Shown here one piece after another: positions 32,701 through 46,645 of a stretch of DNA of 64,000 nt (position 1 is its first letter; each line of letters starts with the position of its first letter). Position numbers and translations under genes: made by a program. Below the pieces are notes generated by a model that searched no databases, was not told the origin of the DNA, and was given only the letters and a program-made list of their open reading frames with translations. This DNA comes from Micropterus salmoides (Eukaryota > Chordata > Actinopteri > Centrarchiformes > Centrarchidae), in the NCBI RefSeq assembly GCF_014851395.1, contig NW_024040152.1, forward strand, positions 16,469,308 to 16,533,307, in the 5' to 3' direction.

Positions 32701-35700
32701 ACAGTAAGTCTGGGCACAGCAGCTATCATGTGTGGTTTCTGTAAGCCTCCCCAGTCTCTGGAGGCCACAAAGGGCTGCGCTGACTGCAAGTCCAACTTCT
32801 GCAATGAGTGTTTCAAACTCTACCACCCCTGGGGAACCCCTCGAGCTCAGCATGAACACATTCTACCCACCAACAACTTTCGACCAAAGGTTTGTCTGTT
32901 TGTGTTTTGTGCATCAGGTATGGTAGCTTCCTTTCTATTGCTGTTGTGCCTTAATCCTCTTTTGTATTCTAGGTCCTAACGTGCACAGAGCATGAGCAGG
33001 AGAGACTGCAGTGGTACTGCCGTAACTGCCAGAGGTTACTGTGCCCACTTTGTAAGCTCCGTCGTGTCCACCATGGACACAAAGTGTTGCCTATAGCACA
33101 GGCCTACCAGGCCCTCAAGGTGAGTTTGTGTGTAGTCTGTTTCGACTGTGTTAAGATAATAATAATAATAATAAACCTTATTTATAGAGCACTTATCAAA
33201 ACACTGCACAATGTGCTTCACAGAGATAAAGACAGAGATATGCCACATTGAATGAAAGTAAATAAAACATTAATATAAGCAGGATAAAAGAAGAAATAAA
33301 ATGAGAATAAAAACAATAAAACTCCGAAGACTTTAAAGAAGGCACGGACCCTGACAGCCTAAGTTCCTCCGGCAGGTCGTTCCAGAGCCTCGGGGCCCTG
33401 ACAGCAAAAGCTCTGTCCCCTTTAGATTTCAGCCTGGACTCAAGAAGAGACAGGAGACTCCTGCCCGAAAATTTCAAACTATGCAAAGGCTTATAAGGAT
33501 TTAAAAGATCCAAAATACAATCTGGAGCCAGGTCACGGAGAGCCTTAAAACTAACAAATAAGTTCTTAAAATGAATCCTAAAACAAACAGGGAGCCAATG
33601 TAAAGAGGCTAAAACAGGTGTGATGTGAAGATTATTGATTAAGACAAGAGAGGAGATGTAATAATCAAGGTGACAGGATATGAAAGCATGTACAACAATT
33701 TCTGCATCCCTAAAATTTAAATCTTATTTTTGCGTTATTTCTGAGGTGATAAAAACATGACTTGACAAGCTTGGTGATGTGTTGCTCAAAACATAAATTA
33801 CTATCAAACAAGACACCAAGATTTCTTGCAACAGACTTGATATGTTGTGACAGGTGTCCAATAACAAGGATTTATGTTTTGTGTGGAATTTAGCGGAAGA
33901 AAAGGTCTTGATGTTGGCAGCCTTGAAATTTCAAATGTTGTTTTGGAATTACAGGACAAGGTTACCAAGGAAGTCAACTTCATCCTGGCCAACCAGGAGA
34001 CAATACAGAGTCAGATCACTCAACTGGAAGCTGCCATCAAGCAGATGGAGGTGAATTATCATTTCTCTGCGCTATAGTATCTTTGTAGAGTTGCAACAGT
34101 ACTGCAGTATTGACATCATCCCACTGTAGTTTAGAGGAAACTACTTTTGTGTCGTGCCTAATCTAATGTGAATCTACCCCAGTCTATCGTGCCAATTTAT
34201 GTTAACCTGAGTCTACAGCTGAAACTGAAGGGACAGGCAGTATTAGTGGGCCCTCTAGAGGTCTGAGGCTGGTAAAAGCACAGACAGTGTCTCTTTGTCA
34301 TTCCTAATCTGTCAGTGTTTTTTCACTTCTTTCTCCAATTCTCGCCACTCTTCGGGGTTCCGTCTATGTCTCTCTCCAGGCGAACAGCTCAGTGGCTCTG
34401 CAGCAGCTGACCCACTGTATCCGAGAGCTGGGTGCGGCTGTAGCAGAGCGTCAGGGGGCTTTGGCTCTGGCCCTGGAGGGATCCCGCAGCAGGAAGGAGG
34501 AGGCCCTGTCTGCTCAGGTCTCAGAGAGGCGAGGCCTGCTGGAGCATGCGGGTCTGATGGCCTACACACAAGAGTTGCTCAAGGAGACCGATGCACCCTG
34601 CTTCGTACAGGCTGCCAGAGTCACTCACAGCAGGTGACACACTTATTCAGCCAAATCCCAATCTTGGGAGGCTTGACATCTCTTTATTTAACTTTTCTTC
34701 CTTTTTCCAGGCTGGTGAAGGCCATAGAGAACCTCCAGTGCTTCACTCTCTCTGCTGATCCCTCCTTCAGACATTTTCACCTAGACGCATCCAAAGAGGT
34801 CAAGCTCATCCACAGCTTGGAGTTCATACGTGGTAGGCTCTTTGTTTCTGTGATATGAACCATGTAGAAGTAAAATTATACTTTACTAAAGTAAATAAAT
34901 GTAATCTGCATCACTCTGTTGCTTTGTCTCCTCCACAGCCCCGCTGGCTCCAGTTATTGACACACAGAAGACACTCGCTTATGACCAGCTGTTTTTGTGC
35001 TGGCGCCTCCCTCAGGACTCGGCCCCAGCATGGCACTTCTCTGTTGAATACCAGCGACGAGCAGGAGGAGCTGCTGCGACCTGGGGCGGCACCAGATCCC
35101 CTAATGCCGCAACAGCATGGCAGCGTATGGATGAAGTGAGAGGGACCAGTGCTGTGGTTGATCGACTGCAGATGGACAGTGTGTATGTGCTCAGGGTGAG
35201 AGGCTGCAACAAGGCCGGGTTCGGAGAGTACAGTGAAGAAGTTTACCTCCATACTCCACCAGCATCTGGTGAGATATGTACATGGATTATATTTTTTATA
35301 TTTCATTCACTGCAAACAATTCTTCATCTTTCCATTCTTCTCAAAACAAATGAGGTCACTCTTTGTATCCAATGCGGTTTCATTGAATCTGTATATTTAT
35401 AAAAAAAGTGTACTGTAAATAATAAATGGAATACGTCAAATGCCTCGAGTTTAGAAATTTTTTGTTTCAGAGACAAGTTACTTTGCATTGGTAACAAAGA
35501 AAACAACTGTTGTCAGATACAGTATTTTAAGTTATTGATTGACTAATCTTGATATTTCTTTTTTTCTCCATCCTTTCATCTCCTCCGTTCCCACTTTCTT
35601 TTTAATTTTAGCTTCCTTTTCCTTGCTTTTTTTTGTTCTGCATTCCAGTTTCATCCCAGTCAGACTCTTTCTGCCTCTGTATTTCTTTCTACAGGTCTGT

Positions 35701-37979
35701 CCTTCTGCACTTTATATTGTCAGTTTTTTTTTCTTGCTGTCATGCCTTCACAAGAAAGTATTTTAATCAAAATTCTGATCAGTTCAAACAATATGTAGAT
35801 AAGAGTGAATATTACTTTTACTCTGTTTCTCTCTTTTCCTCTTCCTGGTAAAGCCACTTCTTCCTACTTTTCCCCCTGAACACACCCTTTCTCTTGATCT
35901 ACCTCTTATTAAGTGTTCTCCTCCCACTCTTCTTTAGCTCTTTTTTCCATTATGTGCTCAGACTTGCTGTAGACTGACTGTCCCAGCTTCAGGATCTAAC
36001 CTCCCTCGTGACTCCTTTCCACTACCTTCCTCGCCATCTCTCTCCCTCTCTACCCCTTCTTCCCATCCTGGAATGCGTCCTTTTCCCATCCTAACAGTGT
36101 TGAGTTTCTCCTTGGACTCACGCTGGGGGTTGCACGCTGACAGACTGGCATTGGGTCGAGGCCAAACCTACGCCCGCAGTGTGCCAGGCCTCTCCCTCCT
36201 GCAGGCTGCTGACCGCACCCTCACTTCTTGCCACTTGACTTCTGACCTGCTGGTGGGTGACTTGGCTGTCACTCAGGGCAGACACTACTGGGCATGCTCT
36301 GTGGAGCCTGGTTCCTACCTAGTAAAGGTGAGAGGAATGTTTTTTGGTCAGCTGGTTTTGGTTATACTGTGGTGTGTGTGTGTATGTATGGCATCAGCTT
36401 TACCTCATATACCAACTCTGTGACTAAAGCTGTCTGTCTTTCTGATTATTTGTCTTGCAGGTGGGAGTAGGGCAGGAGACTAAGCTCCAAGAGTGGTTTC
36501 ATCTCCCTCAGGACATGGCCAGCCCTCGGTAACTACATCTTACTCTCTAGATTAATTGTCACCCACAAGTTTGGCACAAAAAACAAATATAATGCATTGA
36601 ACCACAAATGCAGATGTGAGGATGATTTACCTTTTTTCACATGGATTGTTAGAGCTCTTGATGATGTAAGTAAATTCATTGACACACCGCCCTTATACAG
36701 AGGGTTAGGCAATGCCAGTATTGTTAATTTTCTTATAGCAGAATAGATAAATAATAGATTAATAGATTTTTGCACTTGGGGCAGTGGAACACCCTGTAAA
36801 CACAACATGTTGCTGCTGAAAACAGGGTCGGTAAGAGTGGTGAGACTGAACCAAAAGAGTTGTAGTCCACAAAAACCAAAACAATGAGTTAAAAGGTGCT
36901 CAAACACTCTGAAGAGCAGAAGGGAAATGCAAGGTCAGAATGTACGTCCCTGTTGGTTCATTCACTAGCAGCGAATGCTCTACATGTAGACATTTAATCC
37001 ACTGTTGATATAAAATATTGATTAGTGCAGTTTTAAAGTATGTAGGACTAGTGAATAGTACATACTCCTAGTGCATACTGTTTGGTACATAAAATACACT
37101 ACGCACCACATTCTTTAACTTGGTGCATCCAAATAAAAGCTTTGATACCATATGTTTTATCACACAATTAAAAAAAAAAAGTATTTTCTCCTGTTGATCT
37201 TTTTGGTACTGTTTTGAATGTCTCATGACTACATAGTCTCTGCAAAAAATAAAAAAAATGATGCACACATAGTCTTCATGCACTAACTTTGCATAACAAA
37301 ACTGCAAAAATACAATCTAATAATATTTAGTAGTAGTTAGTTGCTGCAACAGTTGCAGAAATTCAACACAGGTGTAAAATAGATCTATTGCCATTGAGTA
37401 TTTCACATCTTCAGGTCCTACTGTATTCAGACTTTCAGTTTTTTTTAAACATTATAGATACATTTTCTTCCTTTGCTTAGTTCTTCTCTTGTGAAGCCTC
37501 ATTTTCTCCATCCCCCTCTGCGTCTCCACAGCTGTGATCCGGACAGTGGCCATGACAGTGGGGCAGAGGACGGCCAGGACTCTCCTCCCTTCTGCTTCCT
37601 CACAATGGGCATGGGCAAGATCCTGCTTCCTCAAGGACATGGTCACAATCAGAGCCAGGGGGACTGCCAAAGCCAGGGGGCACTGCACTCCCACAGTAGC
37701 AGCCACAGTAACCTGCCTCACCCTCATACTACTCCTCTGCCACCCCGACTAGGAGTGTGTCTGGACTGTGACAAAGGACGTGTCACCTTCTACGATGCCC
37801 ACTCGTTGCGAATCCTGTGGGAGGGACATGTAGATTGTTCAGCTCCAGTGTGTCCAGCCTTCTGCTTCATTGGTGGAGGGGCCCTGCAGCTGCAGGACCT
37901 TGTGGCCAATCGGACCATAGAGGAGCCACCGCCACGGAGGGTAACTATCCAAACGCGGGCAACAAATCTCAGCAAATAA
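29768..37979 (+). CDS. trim46: Tripartite motif-containing protein 46
   Basis: Class I TRIM protein. In mammals TRIM46 bundles parallel microtubules at the proximal axon and supports neuronal polarity. Twelve coding exons with GT-AG ends and consistent phases: 29768-29830, 30736-30994, 31650-31800, 32691-32889, 32973-33119, 33955-34050, 34380-34633, 34711-34832, 34939-35268, 36098-36327, 36461-36528, 37532-37979. They total 2,367 nt, 788 aa (human 759). The start MAEATELETFTSIMDALVRI matches the conserved N terminus. RING cysteines/histidine are at about 33, 36, 48, 50, 53 and 56, with a late pair CPSC at 129-132 after a Ser/Pro-rich insert. B-box 1 is at about 172-213 (CNECFKLYHPWGT), B-box 2 at about 228-268 (CRNCQRLLCPLC), then a coiled coil and COS region to about 430. 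The FN3 domain (APVIDTQKTLAYDQ, VYVLRVRGCNKAGFGEYSEE) fills exon 9, and a SPRY domain (GDLAVTQGRHYWACSVEPGS; VCPAFCFIGGGALQLQ) runs to the end. Confidence 0.96.
33158..33850 (-). mobile_element. L2-type LINE 3' fragment in trim46 intron 5
   Basis: On the minus strand it encodes the end of an L2-like reverse transcriptase: HWLPVCFRIHFKNLFVSFKA, LRDLAPDCILDLLNPYKPL, then SRLKSKGDRAFAVRAPRLWN, DLPEELR. It is followed by the untranslated tail 'ttatttatagagcact' (inverse sense) and a TTA microsatellite at 33157-33173. It is 5' truncated and antisense to trim46, and leaves the flanking splice sites intact. Confidence 0.85.
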
Positions 37980-39350
37980 TTTGTAGTGAGACAGTCAATA
38001 CTTGATTGGACTGTCACTTCTAAATGTGATTACTTTCAGTGTGATTTTTGAGATCTAACTATAAATACCTGATGTTCTTTTGCTTTTGCACTCTGCCTGA
38101 AAATATCAAATCTCTCTTTTGGCTGTATTTTATTTTATTTTTTAAATAAATTTTCCTGCTTTCTTTCTCCTGGATTTTGCAATCCTCCTATGGACAGTGA
38201 TTTCAGACTATGCAGAATTCTGTTGACAGGGTGAGTTAAACACCTTTATAACGGTTAAAGAATCTGTTTGCAACGTAAGAAAAAGCAGCATCCTTTTACA
38301 CTTGTCTTAATTTGTCCCAGAATAATCGGACAACAGATGTTGCATGCAAGTGTAACTAGGATTCGTAACTTACATATATGCAGATAACTGTACTTGTAAA
38401 AGCACCTCAGATATACTGTACGTCTAATTTTATATCTTGACTTTTTTATGTAGTCTCAACAAGTGATAATGATGTGTGTAAATAATTCAGAATTAGGGAA
38501 TGTGAATATTCTTCGGATGTTGAATCGTAAAGTTCTGCTGGCACATGTTAGGATCACGTGTCTTGGTCCCAGTTGCTATTTCATATAGTCGCTGTTTTGC
38601 ATTTCAGAACGGACTTGAGTGGTGTTTCGGCTGGGTAAACATACTCACAGTTGCCTCAATGTTTTTAGATTTCAAGAGAAATCCAAGTAAAAAAGGTTCT
38701 GAGGAATAATGTTGTCATTATGCTGTTTGACTTAATAACATGTGAATACATTTCAGTGTTTTACATTTTGACGAAAGATAAAAATGTCAATGGCCTACTT
38801 GTCCAGTATCACACTGTGGTGTTTGATTGATGTGCACATACATATTAATGATGTGATGTTAAAGGAAGTGGATGGATGACAATGTAACAAGTTGAAGTAG
38901 GCTAATCAGAAGAGGTCTATTTTATGGACTCGTTTTTTCCCATAGTGTTTGTTTTTTACTACTGCAACTGACAATATCTTGACTAAGCTAATTTACATTT
39001 ATGTTTGGGGAATGTATGAGCCCAGTTATCTATCATGAGATTGTCTATATTGTAAAATTTTCAAATTGACTGGCTCTGACTGTATTTTGATATATAATGT
39101 TTTTTTCTGCCGTATGTGTGTGTGTGTGTGTGTGTAAGCTCTGGCTTTGACTTCCATGCTTTCCATTGTGTGTATCTTGTCTTGAATGAGAATATCTATT
39201 CTCCTTTACTTGTGTTACAGAACAGCACTTGAATGACTTTAGACTGTAGCATCCCAAAAATCCCAATCTCTTAATTTAGATTTTGTCTTTCTGGCAGAAT
39301 GTTTCTATCATTTCATGAGAACAACAATAAATGACTGTAAGTGCAACATC
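37980..39350 (+). other. trim46: trim46 3' UTR with polyadenylation signal at 39326-39331
   Basis: From the trim46 stop the sequence is free of recognisable repeats apart from a TG tract (39114-39135). It reaches AATAAA at 39326-39331. I take this as the 3' UTR (about 1.35 kb). No alternative coding exon was supported. Confidence 0.5.
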
Positions 39351-42300
39351 TGAGTCACTTTGTTTCAAATAATGACCACGCTATATTATCAGTAAATGAT
39401 AACATAGAGGTAACTGAACAGGAGCAATCTTCTCTTTCTCTTTAGTGTATGTCTTCCTTTTTATTATTTGTCTTTTAAGTATGAATCACAGAAGATCTGT
39501 TGTAAACCTGTTTTATTTTCATCATTGCTTATCAATTTCCCGCCCTATGATAAACATGTTTTTGGTCAAATGCAACTGTCAATTTAATTGTCACATGCCA
39601 TAAAGTTGTCACATTTTGAGTGACTGTAAACAGCGGAACTGACTCCAGAAAGGATTATGAAAACAGACTCTCCTTGTTAATATGTCACGGAAAAATTGAT
39701 GTGTTTGAGAGTGTGTGTGGTGCCTGCCTGCATGTACAGGCAAGCATGCCCTTAATCACTCTTTTGTACCACAGGGTTCAAATATAATCAGCCTATTTTG
39801 TATAGAGCCAGGGCACACCTTAGGAAACCAGATACAGAACGACAGCAACAGAAAGAGGCAGGCTTGGAGCTCAACAGCTGCATTTTACATGAACAAGGCA
39901 AAAGAAGTGGGAGGTTCAGTAGGTGAGCTAGTTAGAACATTGCTGTAACACCCAGAGAGAGTGACAAATAGTAATATAAGGTATAATAGGTAAATATTGT
40001 GTAACAACATAATGAGTTTCCATTTGTCACTATCTTTTTACATCAACAGGGAGCTGTTGCAATCAAACCATCGTTGGAGTCTGACCTGTCTGCTGCAGGA
40101 GTTTGCAATATTAAAAAAAAGCACCATTAGGGGGCGACATTGTTTGTGCTTTGTTGGAAATCCTGTCCTCTGTTAAAAAAAATGTTAGTCAGCAACAGGT
40201 GCACTATGTGTCAACACTGGCTTGTCTGGTCACAAATCTGTGATGACAGGTCAGATATTGCAAGTTAAGAGCTTTCAGCTTCTGTTTGGTGCCTCCGAGT
40301 GAATCTTTGTGCTATTCATTGTGTTAAACCTAGAAGAATATTCTCTCCCTCTCCTTGTTCCTCGTTTTCCTTTCAGTTTTTTCACCTATTGTTCCTGACA
40401 GTGCATATAAATCAACATTAATTAAAATGTACATGTGCTAGAATTAGCCAAGATGGATTCATTTTCACCTGCAATCCCTTGACAGAATGCACCTGCAAAG
40501 TTAATTACAGTTAGCTACATGGTGTTTACACAACACTTACCAAAAGTCACAATACAACAGAGAGAGAAAACCTCCCACAGAGCATAAGTAACACCACATT
40601 GCTGCCCACTATTACTCTGAACACAGTCAAAATTGAATGAAAGACATGCCATTGAAAAAACATTTTACTAGAGTGTTTAATCCACCTCCTCGGGGCTCTG
40701 GTCCTGTTGTGATTGCATCATTACTTAGTTACAGCTCAGTTTACTATACGTGTGTTTACCCAACAGAGCTCCTCCCCACAAAAAGTCAAGCCAGTGTTTG
40801 TCTGTGTGTTTGCACGCAAGGGTTTTAGTATGAACTTTACCTGAATTTCCAACAGAATTTTCTTGTGAAACTAAATTGTTTTCTTGTAAGATGACTGGAT
40901 GGAGTGGTTGGTTGTCTGATGATGAAGATATGATAAATCAGAAACTAAACTACAGTGTGTACCAATAATGGGGAAAACCTGGAGGTTTAGAATTTCAGAT
41001 GAATACAAATGACAGTGGAATTAAAAGCTGTTTTACCCATGTTGTCTTTCTTCAAATATTTCATATATCTCAACATTTAGATTAAAGTTTTCATGGTTAA
41101 CTCCACTGTCACTGGCTGAGATTGTCTCTCCTGGGTCATTATCTGGGATGGAACTACTGTATTTGAACAGCCAATTAAACTTTGTTTCATGTGTTTGGAG
41201 TTGACTGAAGCAAAAATGCTGAGTGCCATGCAGAATAAGTTCCACACACAATGAGATGTGGCAAACTTTCAAATGTGCATACAGTGCAGGAAGCTGCAGA
41301 AATGTTTGCTAATGCAAGCACAGACTCCCAAGTCCCCTGAACAGCTGTGTCTCCTGTCGTTCCTCGGCACCTCTGCTCATCACGGCGGACGTGTTTGTCC
41401 TGCACACACACTCCCTCTCCCCCAACATTTCAGCACCCGAGTAACAAGTTCCAACTATGCTTTACACTTTTTGGAAAAGAAAAAAAAAGTCAAACAAAGG
41501 GATCTCCACCGCTCGCTCCAAAAAATTTTTTTGTGTGCCTCTGCACAGAAATCCACACACACATGCAATCAAATCCAAATCCACACTTCCACTCATACAC
41601 ACACAAATCTGTCAAAAGTGTGTTTTGTGGATGGATGCCAAACTGAGAAAGCATGCTCAGACAGGACCAAGGCCCGTTGGGTTGTGTGAGTATTTATGTG
41701 TATCATTTTCAGACAGGAAAAACATTAACACTGTGTAAAGCCGTTAACCGTACTGTACCACGTGTTTGGCTTGATTTGTAATTGTATTTTTCACAACTAT
41801 AACCTTTGTGGCTGTATTCACTGGACAAATATTAGAAATAATTAATAGAGCATGACAAAGTAATATGTAATAAAATAATATGTTTGTAAGTTTAATGCAA
41901 ATATGTTTGAAACCACCAAAATACAATGACATATGAAACTTTATTGCAATTAGTAACTTTCTGCTTGACAAATGAAATGTTGTTGGGTCCATTGGTAATC
42001 AAATCTCTGATAAGTCTGTAAAACAGAAGGATACCTGACAATGATTTTTATCAAAGGCGAGGTGTGTTCATCTGTGCTGACAGTGTTTTGGTCCATATGG
42101 GCAGTCCTCTGACAGCTTAATGAGTACCTGTCCACAAAACTTCATGGATTCAGAAGCAGAGGAAGCAGGAGAGAGGAGGAGGAAGGAGGAGGGAGCAAAA
42201 CAATCTAGGAGACAGAAACAGGACGTACTGAACCACAGTATAACACCGGAGGGCAGCCTGTAAATCTATTTCCGTGGCAGAGGTACAGAGCAAAGGTCTT

Positions 42301-44090
42301 TCAGCACCACAACTGGTAACAGTGAAAGAGCTGAAGAGTCACATTTCTGCATTTTTGTGTGTGTATGAGGAAAAGGAAGGCGGTCTTTGTGTGTTACTTG
42401 TTTGAGCCCCCCTCAGCTGTGAAACCACCCGACTCTGAGGAGAAAAATGCTGATTATAAAATCAAAACAAATGTGGAGAAGCTGGTAAAACTGGGAATAG
42501 AAAGCCAGCTCGCTGCTCTCTCCACATGGTTCCCCATAAATACCAACAGCACCAAACAAGGGAGTGCATGCGTACATGCACAGCAATAAAAAGCTATGAT
42601 AGAAAGCTTCAGAATAAATGTTAATTGGGGATTTATATGTGCAGTGTCCTGTCAGTCTGGGAAATCTGCAGCATAACAAAAGAGCTTGAAGTGATTTTTT
42701 CTTAGGTGAGAAAGCTTTCCTCTGTCCCCTGCTAGATAAAATCTAAATAAATCTTAGACTGGCTGCCAGTTTCCTGAGACAGACCTGATTATCACTGCAG
42801 AAGATCAGAAAGTGCAAAACATGGCAATTAACTTACCTATATGACTATTTGAGAAAGGACTGCGGGACCACCAAGTCACTTTAGAGTAATGAAAGGCGGA
42901 GGATGAGACTGATAAATTGAGAAAGAGAGGGTGTAAGAAGATGTGAGTGAGAGATATAATTTGGGAAGAGACAAAGAAAAGCACAATTAGGAGACAGAAA
43001 GAAATTAGATAATAGTGTGAGAGAAGAGGAGGAACAATAGCTTGCCATGGGCATAATAAGATAAACAAGTAAAAGGAGGAGGGCGGCGGAGACGGCTGGG
43101 AAGGGTGAGGGGCTGACAGGAAAAACTAAGAGAAGCGCATTCCTTCATTCCCTCTTCTTCTCTTCAAAACAGCAGCTGGGACAGGTGTGCTTTTACTGAT
43201 TGTAGAAAGTGCGCAAGCTGCTGACTGCCCCCCAGTGTGCTGTGTGTATGCTGTGTGAGTTTATATGCTGAGTATGCACACTGTCTGGCTGCAAGACTGC
43301 ATGTTAGCAGTGACTTTGTTGTGTGCAATTACGGGGGAAACAAAACCCATAGATCAGAATTCGCCCATAATGACAAAAATAGACATCTGAACGCACACAT
43401 GGTGTTTGTGGGGGAGAGACTGTGGGAGTGTCTGTGTGAGAGACAACACACTGTACATACAATGTGTACATGCCTATGTTTAAAAGGATGTGTGCGAAAG
43501 TACAAGAGTCAGCTTGTGTGTGTGTGTTGTTTAAAGAGCCGTTCTCTACTACAGGAAACAGAGGGATCCTGTTTGTGAGTTGTACTCATTGTTCAGTTGA
43601 TTACCCCCCTCACCACCCCTACTCCTCCATGCACACTCGTATACAAAACACAGGCCCCATCGAACTACTGTATCTGGCTGTGGACCGAAGACGTGTACAC
43701 AACAGGGCATCAGAGGACTGTGCTTTGATTTCCTGCCTAACACTTAACACGTTGTCTCTTCACAATATAGCCACAGATTGTAATGAGGGGTGTGTCCGAC
43801 CCGGACCAGTCTATCTGACTCCATACATTGTCTCTCCAACCTTACTGATGTCTGTCTATTTTGACTAGATGAACGGACAACACCCATTGGTCTCTTATCT
43901 TCTCCTGGATTTATCAGTGACTCATTTTTTTTTACCGCTAAACGCCCCCCTCCAACCTTCCTTTTCCTCGTAAATTACTAATTTCTACACGCAAGGCCCC
44001 CACGTTATCTCTGTATAATATTTCTGGTCAAGAGCAGACCTGATGAGTCATTCATCCGCACTATCCTGTCAGTTTTTTTTTGATAATACA
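39351..44090. other. Intergenic region between trim46 and slc50a1 (first part)
   Basis: Convergent intergenic DNA. Open frames here (for example 41258-41738, 43237-43868) are low-complexity or lack domains and splice context. A CTCF-like motif sits at 40124-40138. No DPM3- or MUC1-like coding sequence was found, although DPM3 and MUC1 lie near these genes in human. Confidence 0.4.
40124..40138 (+). promoter_or_regulatory. Candidate CTCF motif, trim46/slc50a1 intergenic
   Basis: 'ccattagggggcgac' fits the CTCF core except at two weakly constrained positions. It has the same orientation as the motif at 2170. Sequence match only. Confidence 0.3.
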
Positions 44091-45080
44091 CTTTTTTAAA
44101 TTAAACTTTTGTCATGTTATAACTCAATCACAGAACAAGCCAAAGCCATTATTCCCCTATTCTCCCAAATTTGACCTTTTTCTTTTTTAATACACCCCTC
44201 CCTTCTGCTTTCTCATCTCCTACTCACATTTTTAGCCACACTAGCGCTGGGTCGAGGGATGGAAATGTCAATAGTCTGTCGATACACCACAAAGGTCTAC
44301 ACTGAAATATCTCAAAACCTACTGGATGGATTGCCATGAAATTTTCACATTCACACTTCTGTGACTTTTTCCTTATCCACTGAAATATCTCAACATCTAC
44401 TGGTTGGAGTGGCAAAACAAGATTCAAGTTTCCCTCAGGATGAGTTGTTTTCACTTTGGTGATCCCCTCACGTTTTATCTAGCACCATCGTCAACATTTT
44501 TGTATATGTCCAATACTTTTGTTTATGACAAAATACCTCAAAAACTAATGACATTCCCATTAGCCTAAGCTATACTTCGTGTTAAGTGCTGAAAAGCAAA
44601 CGTTAGCATGTTAATACACTTTATTAAATTAATAACTTTTTTATTTCCTATTTGTGAACAGGTTGTAACCTCACAGAAATGCTGCTTCCTATGTTAAGAA
44701 ATCGGGTCAGATTTTCCGCAGCTTACATAGGCTTTAACGTTCATGCTAACAAAATGGAATCCGCTAACACCAAAAAATGGCTGGCTCCCAGCACAACACA
44801 GACTCCAACACAAACTCCACATAAGGATAAAAACAACAAAAAAGTGTGTGCTGAAGCCTGTTAGGACAAACGAGAAAACATGGGTCAAGATCAGAAAGGC
44901 GTTTGATTCATGGAGAGACCTCTGCTTGTTTGGGTATAAAAACAGAGTTTGTGTTTTAGTTGGCGCGAGTTAGATAACCAAGGAATGTTAAAATCAAGGG
45001 TAGCTTACTGTAGACCCTCAATTTTTAATTAAACTTTCGTCATGTTACAACAGAACTATAGAATAAGCCAAACCTAATTA
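44091..45080. repeat. Dispersed repeat block flanked by diverged direct repeats
   Basis: 44260-44600 carries 'ggatggattgccatgaaatt' and 'ctttggtgatcccctcacgt', diagnostic of a very common teleost interspersed repeat. The flanks 44093-44150 and 45017-45078 are similar to each other ('aattaaacttttgtcatgtt' against 'aattaaactttcgtcatgtt', then 'gaa.aagccaaa'). This suggests a tandem duplication, or a long element with direct terminal repeats. A short open frame at 44679-44864 has no recognisable domain. Confidence 0.55.
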
Positions 45081-46645
45081 TTTTATTCTTGTCCCAGGCT
45101 TTACTGTTTCCTACCTCTGTCTGATTTACACATTCTTTCCTTCTGCTTCCTTGTCTCCTGCTCAAAAATGAAAACACAAACTTTTTTTCTTGTTCCCTCT
45201 TTCAACTGTAACTCATTTATCTCCCACCTCCAGTGCTCCCAGCTTAGCTTTTCTACATAACACTCAATTCCAGCACAATACTGTGTTGTGTCCGTGTGTT
45301 CTCTGTCAGGGGCAAGCTCTTTGAGTTCAGGAAGAGAGACCAATGTACACACACACACACACACACATGGGATGAGAACCTCTGGCATGGCCTTTCCCAC
45401 CACTGCCCTCTCTGTATCAACATACTCACACAAACAAGCTCATTCACACTGCTGAACCATCAAACAGGCTTTTGTCTCTTCTTACACAACCTCCTCAATC
45501 ACACACACACACACACACTGCATGTAAGCCAACTCATTACTGTGTCCAAAACAAAACCTCCAAACTACAGCACAAATCTTCCTACTTCAAAGGCTCACAT
45601 GCAGGTTTCTCACTTTGCTGAGCTATAGAAAATGTCCACCATGTTCACAAGTTAAGAATCAGCCAATAAAAAACACTGATGTTTAAGGTAAAAATTTATT
45701 TACATGGCCCGTTTAAAGATCTTACATCCTTTAGAAGGGAGTCAATCAGCACTGATGCTTGGCTGTTTAATTTGCACAACATATGTCCTTATTACAGAAA
45801 ATGGGTAGACAACCAAGAATTAGCCATGACAAGCAGTCACCAGAAAAATAAACATACATTCTTGTAAACAAACCCTGTGGTGTTAATTTCTTTTCTTATT
45901 TGATATAATCTCATATACAAGAGCTTATAAAAATAGCTTTAACAATATAGGTAGACAATGTTGGATCTTGGACATAAGCCAACATACAAATTCTGTATAA
46001 AACAAAAAGAATAGAAAACAGAAATATAGAAAACAATTCTGAATATATCATTTACGGCCACTGATATGACTAAATATTCGTCTGTATGGTAAAATGGAGG
46101 CACAAGTACCAAAATGAAACTGGGAAAAATATGAAACCATATAGTACCTTATTCTATACATGGGTACCAAGGACCAGAGTAACTATATGTAATTTTAAAA
46201 TCAGCAAGTTACAACTCCACAAAATCTTTGGCTGGTATGAGAAGGACATTCAATGGCAGGTAGCAAGTCTCCCGACATACTGGTAGATCAGCAAATGCCA
46301 TTTGTCTTTAATGGCAAACATGATCTAACAGAAGGCACTTGAAGGACACAGAGATGAGACACAGGTCACAGGTTTAACAAATAGCTGCAGACAAAAAATA
46401 GTTAAACTGAATTGAAGAGATCATATTTTCCCACTAATTAACTGATGTACCTCCCCGAAACACAAGAAATTATCTCCACTTCGTCAATGATGTTGTCCAG
46501 TGACAGTGCGTTTCTCTCCATATAACTCTTGTCTCTCCGTATGATTAAAAATCAAAAACGAGTGATGAGAGACCTTTGCAGTAGCCCTCCATGGAGTCAA
46601 CAGATCTGTCATCTCCTTTCATTGTCATACCCCCCCTCCATATCC
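45081..46645. other. Intergenic and slc50a1 3' UTR
   Basis: CA microsatellites lie at 45341-45367 and 45501-45519. On the minus strand AATAAA occurs at 45700-45695, about 950 bp beyond the slc50a1 stop. It is a plausible polyadenylation signal, making 46645 to about 45680 its 3' UTR. Confidence 0.45.

Noticed and set aside
38199..38233. Possible extra 3' exon of trim46 between an AG and a GT, joined from a GT inside the last exon near 37942.
   Set aside because: The joined frame meets a stop at once, and the uninterrupted last exon already ends with the expected VTI.. tail.
41258..41738. Overlapping open frames up to 143 residues.
   Set aside because: All three plus frames are open because of low-complexity CA- and A-rich sequence; no domain or splice support.
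39351..46645. DPM3 or MUC1, human neighbours of these genes.
   Set aside because: No matching conserved words or long tandem coding repeat in any frame.
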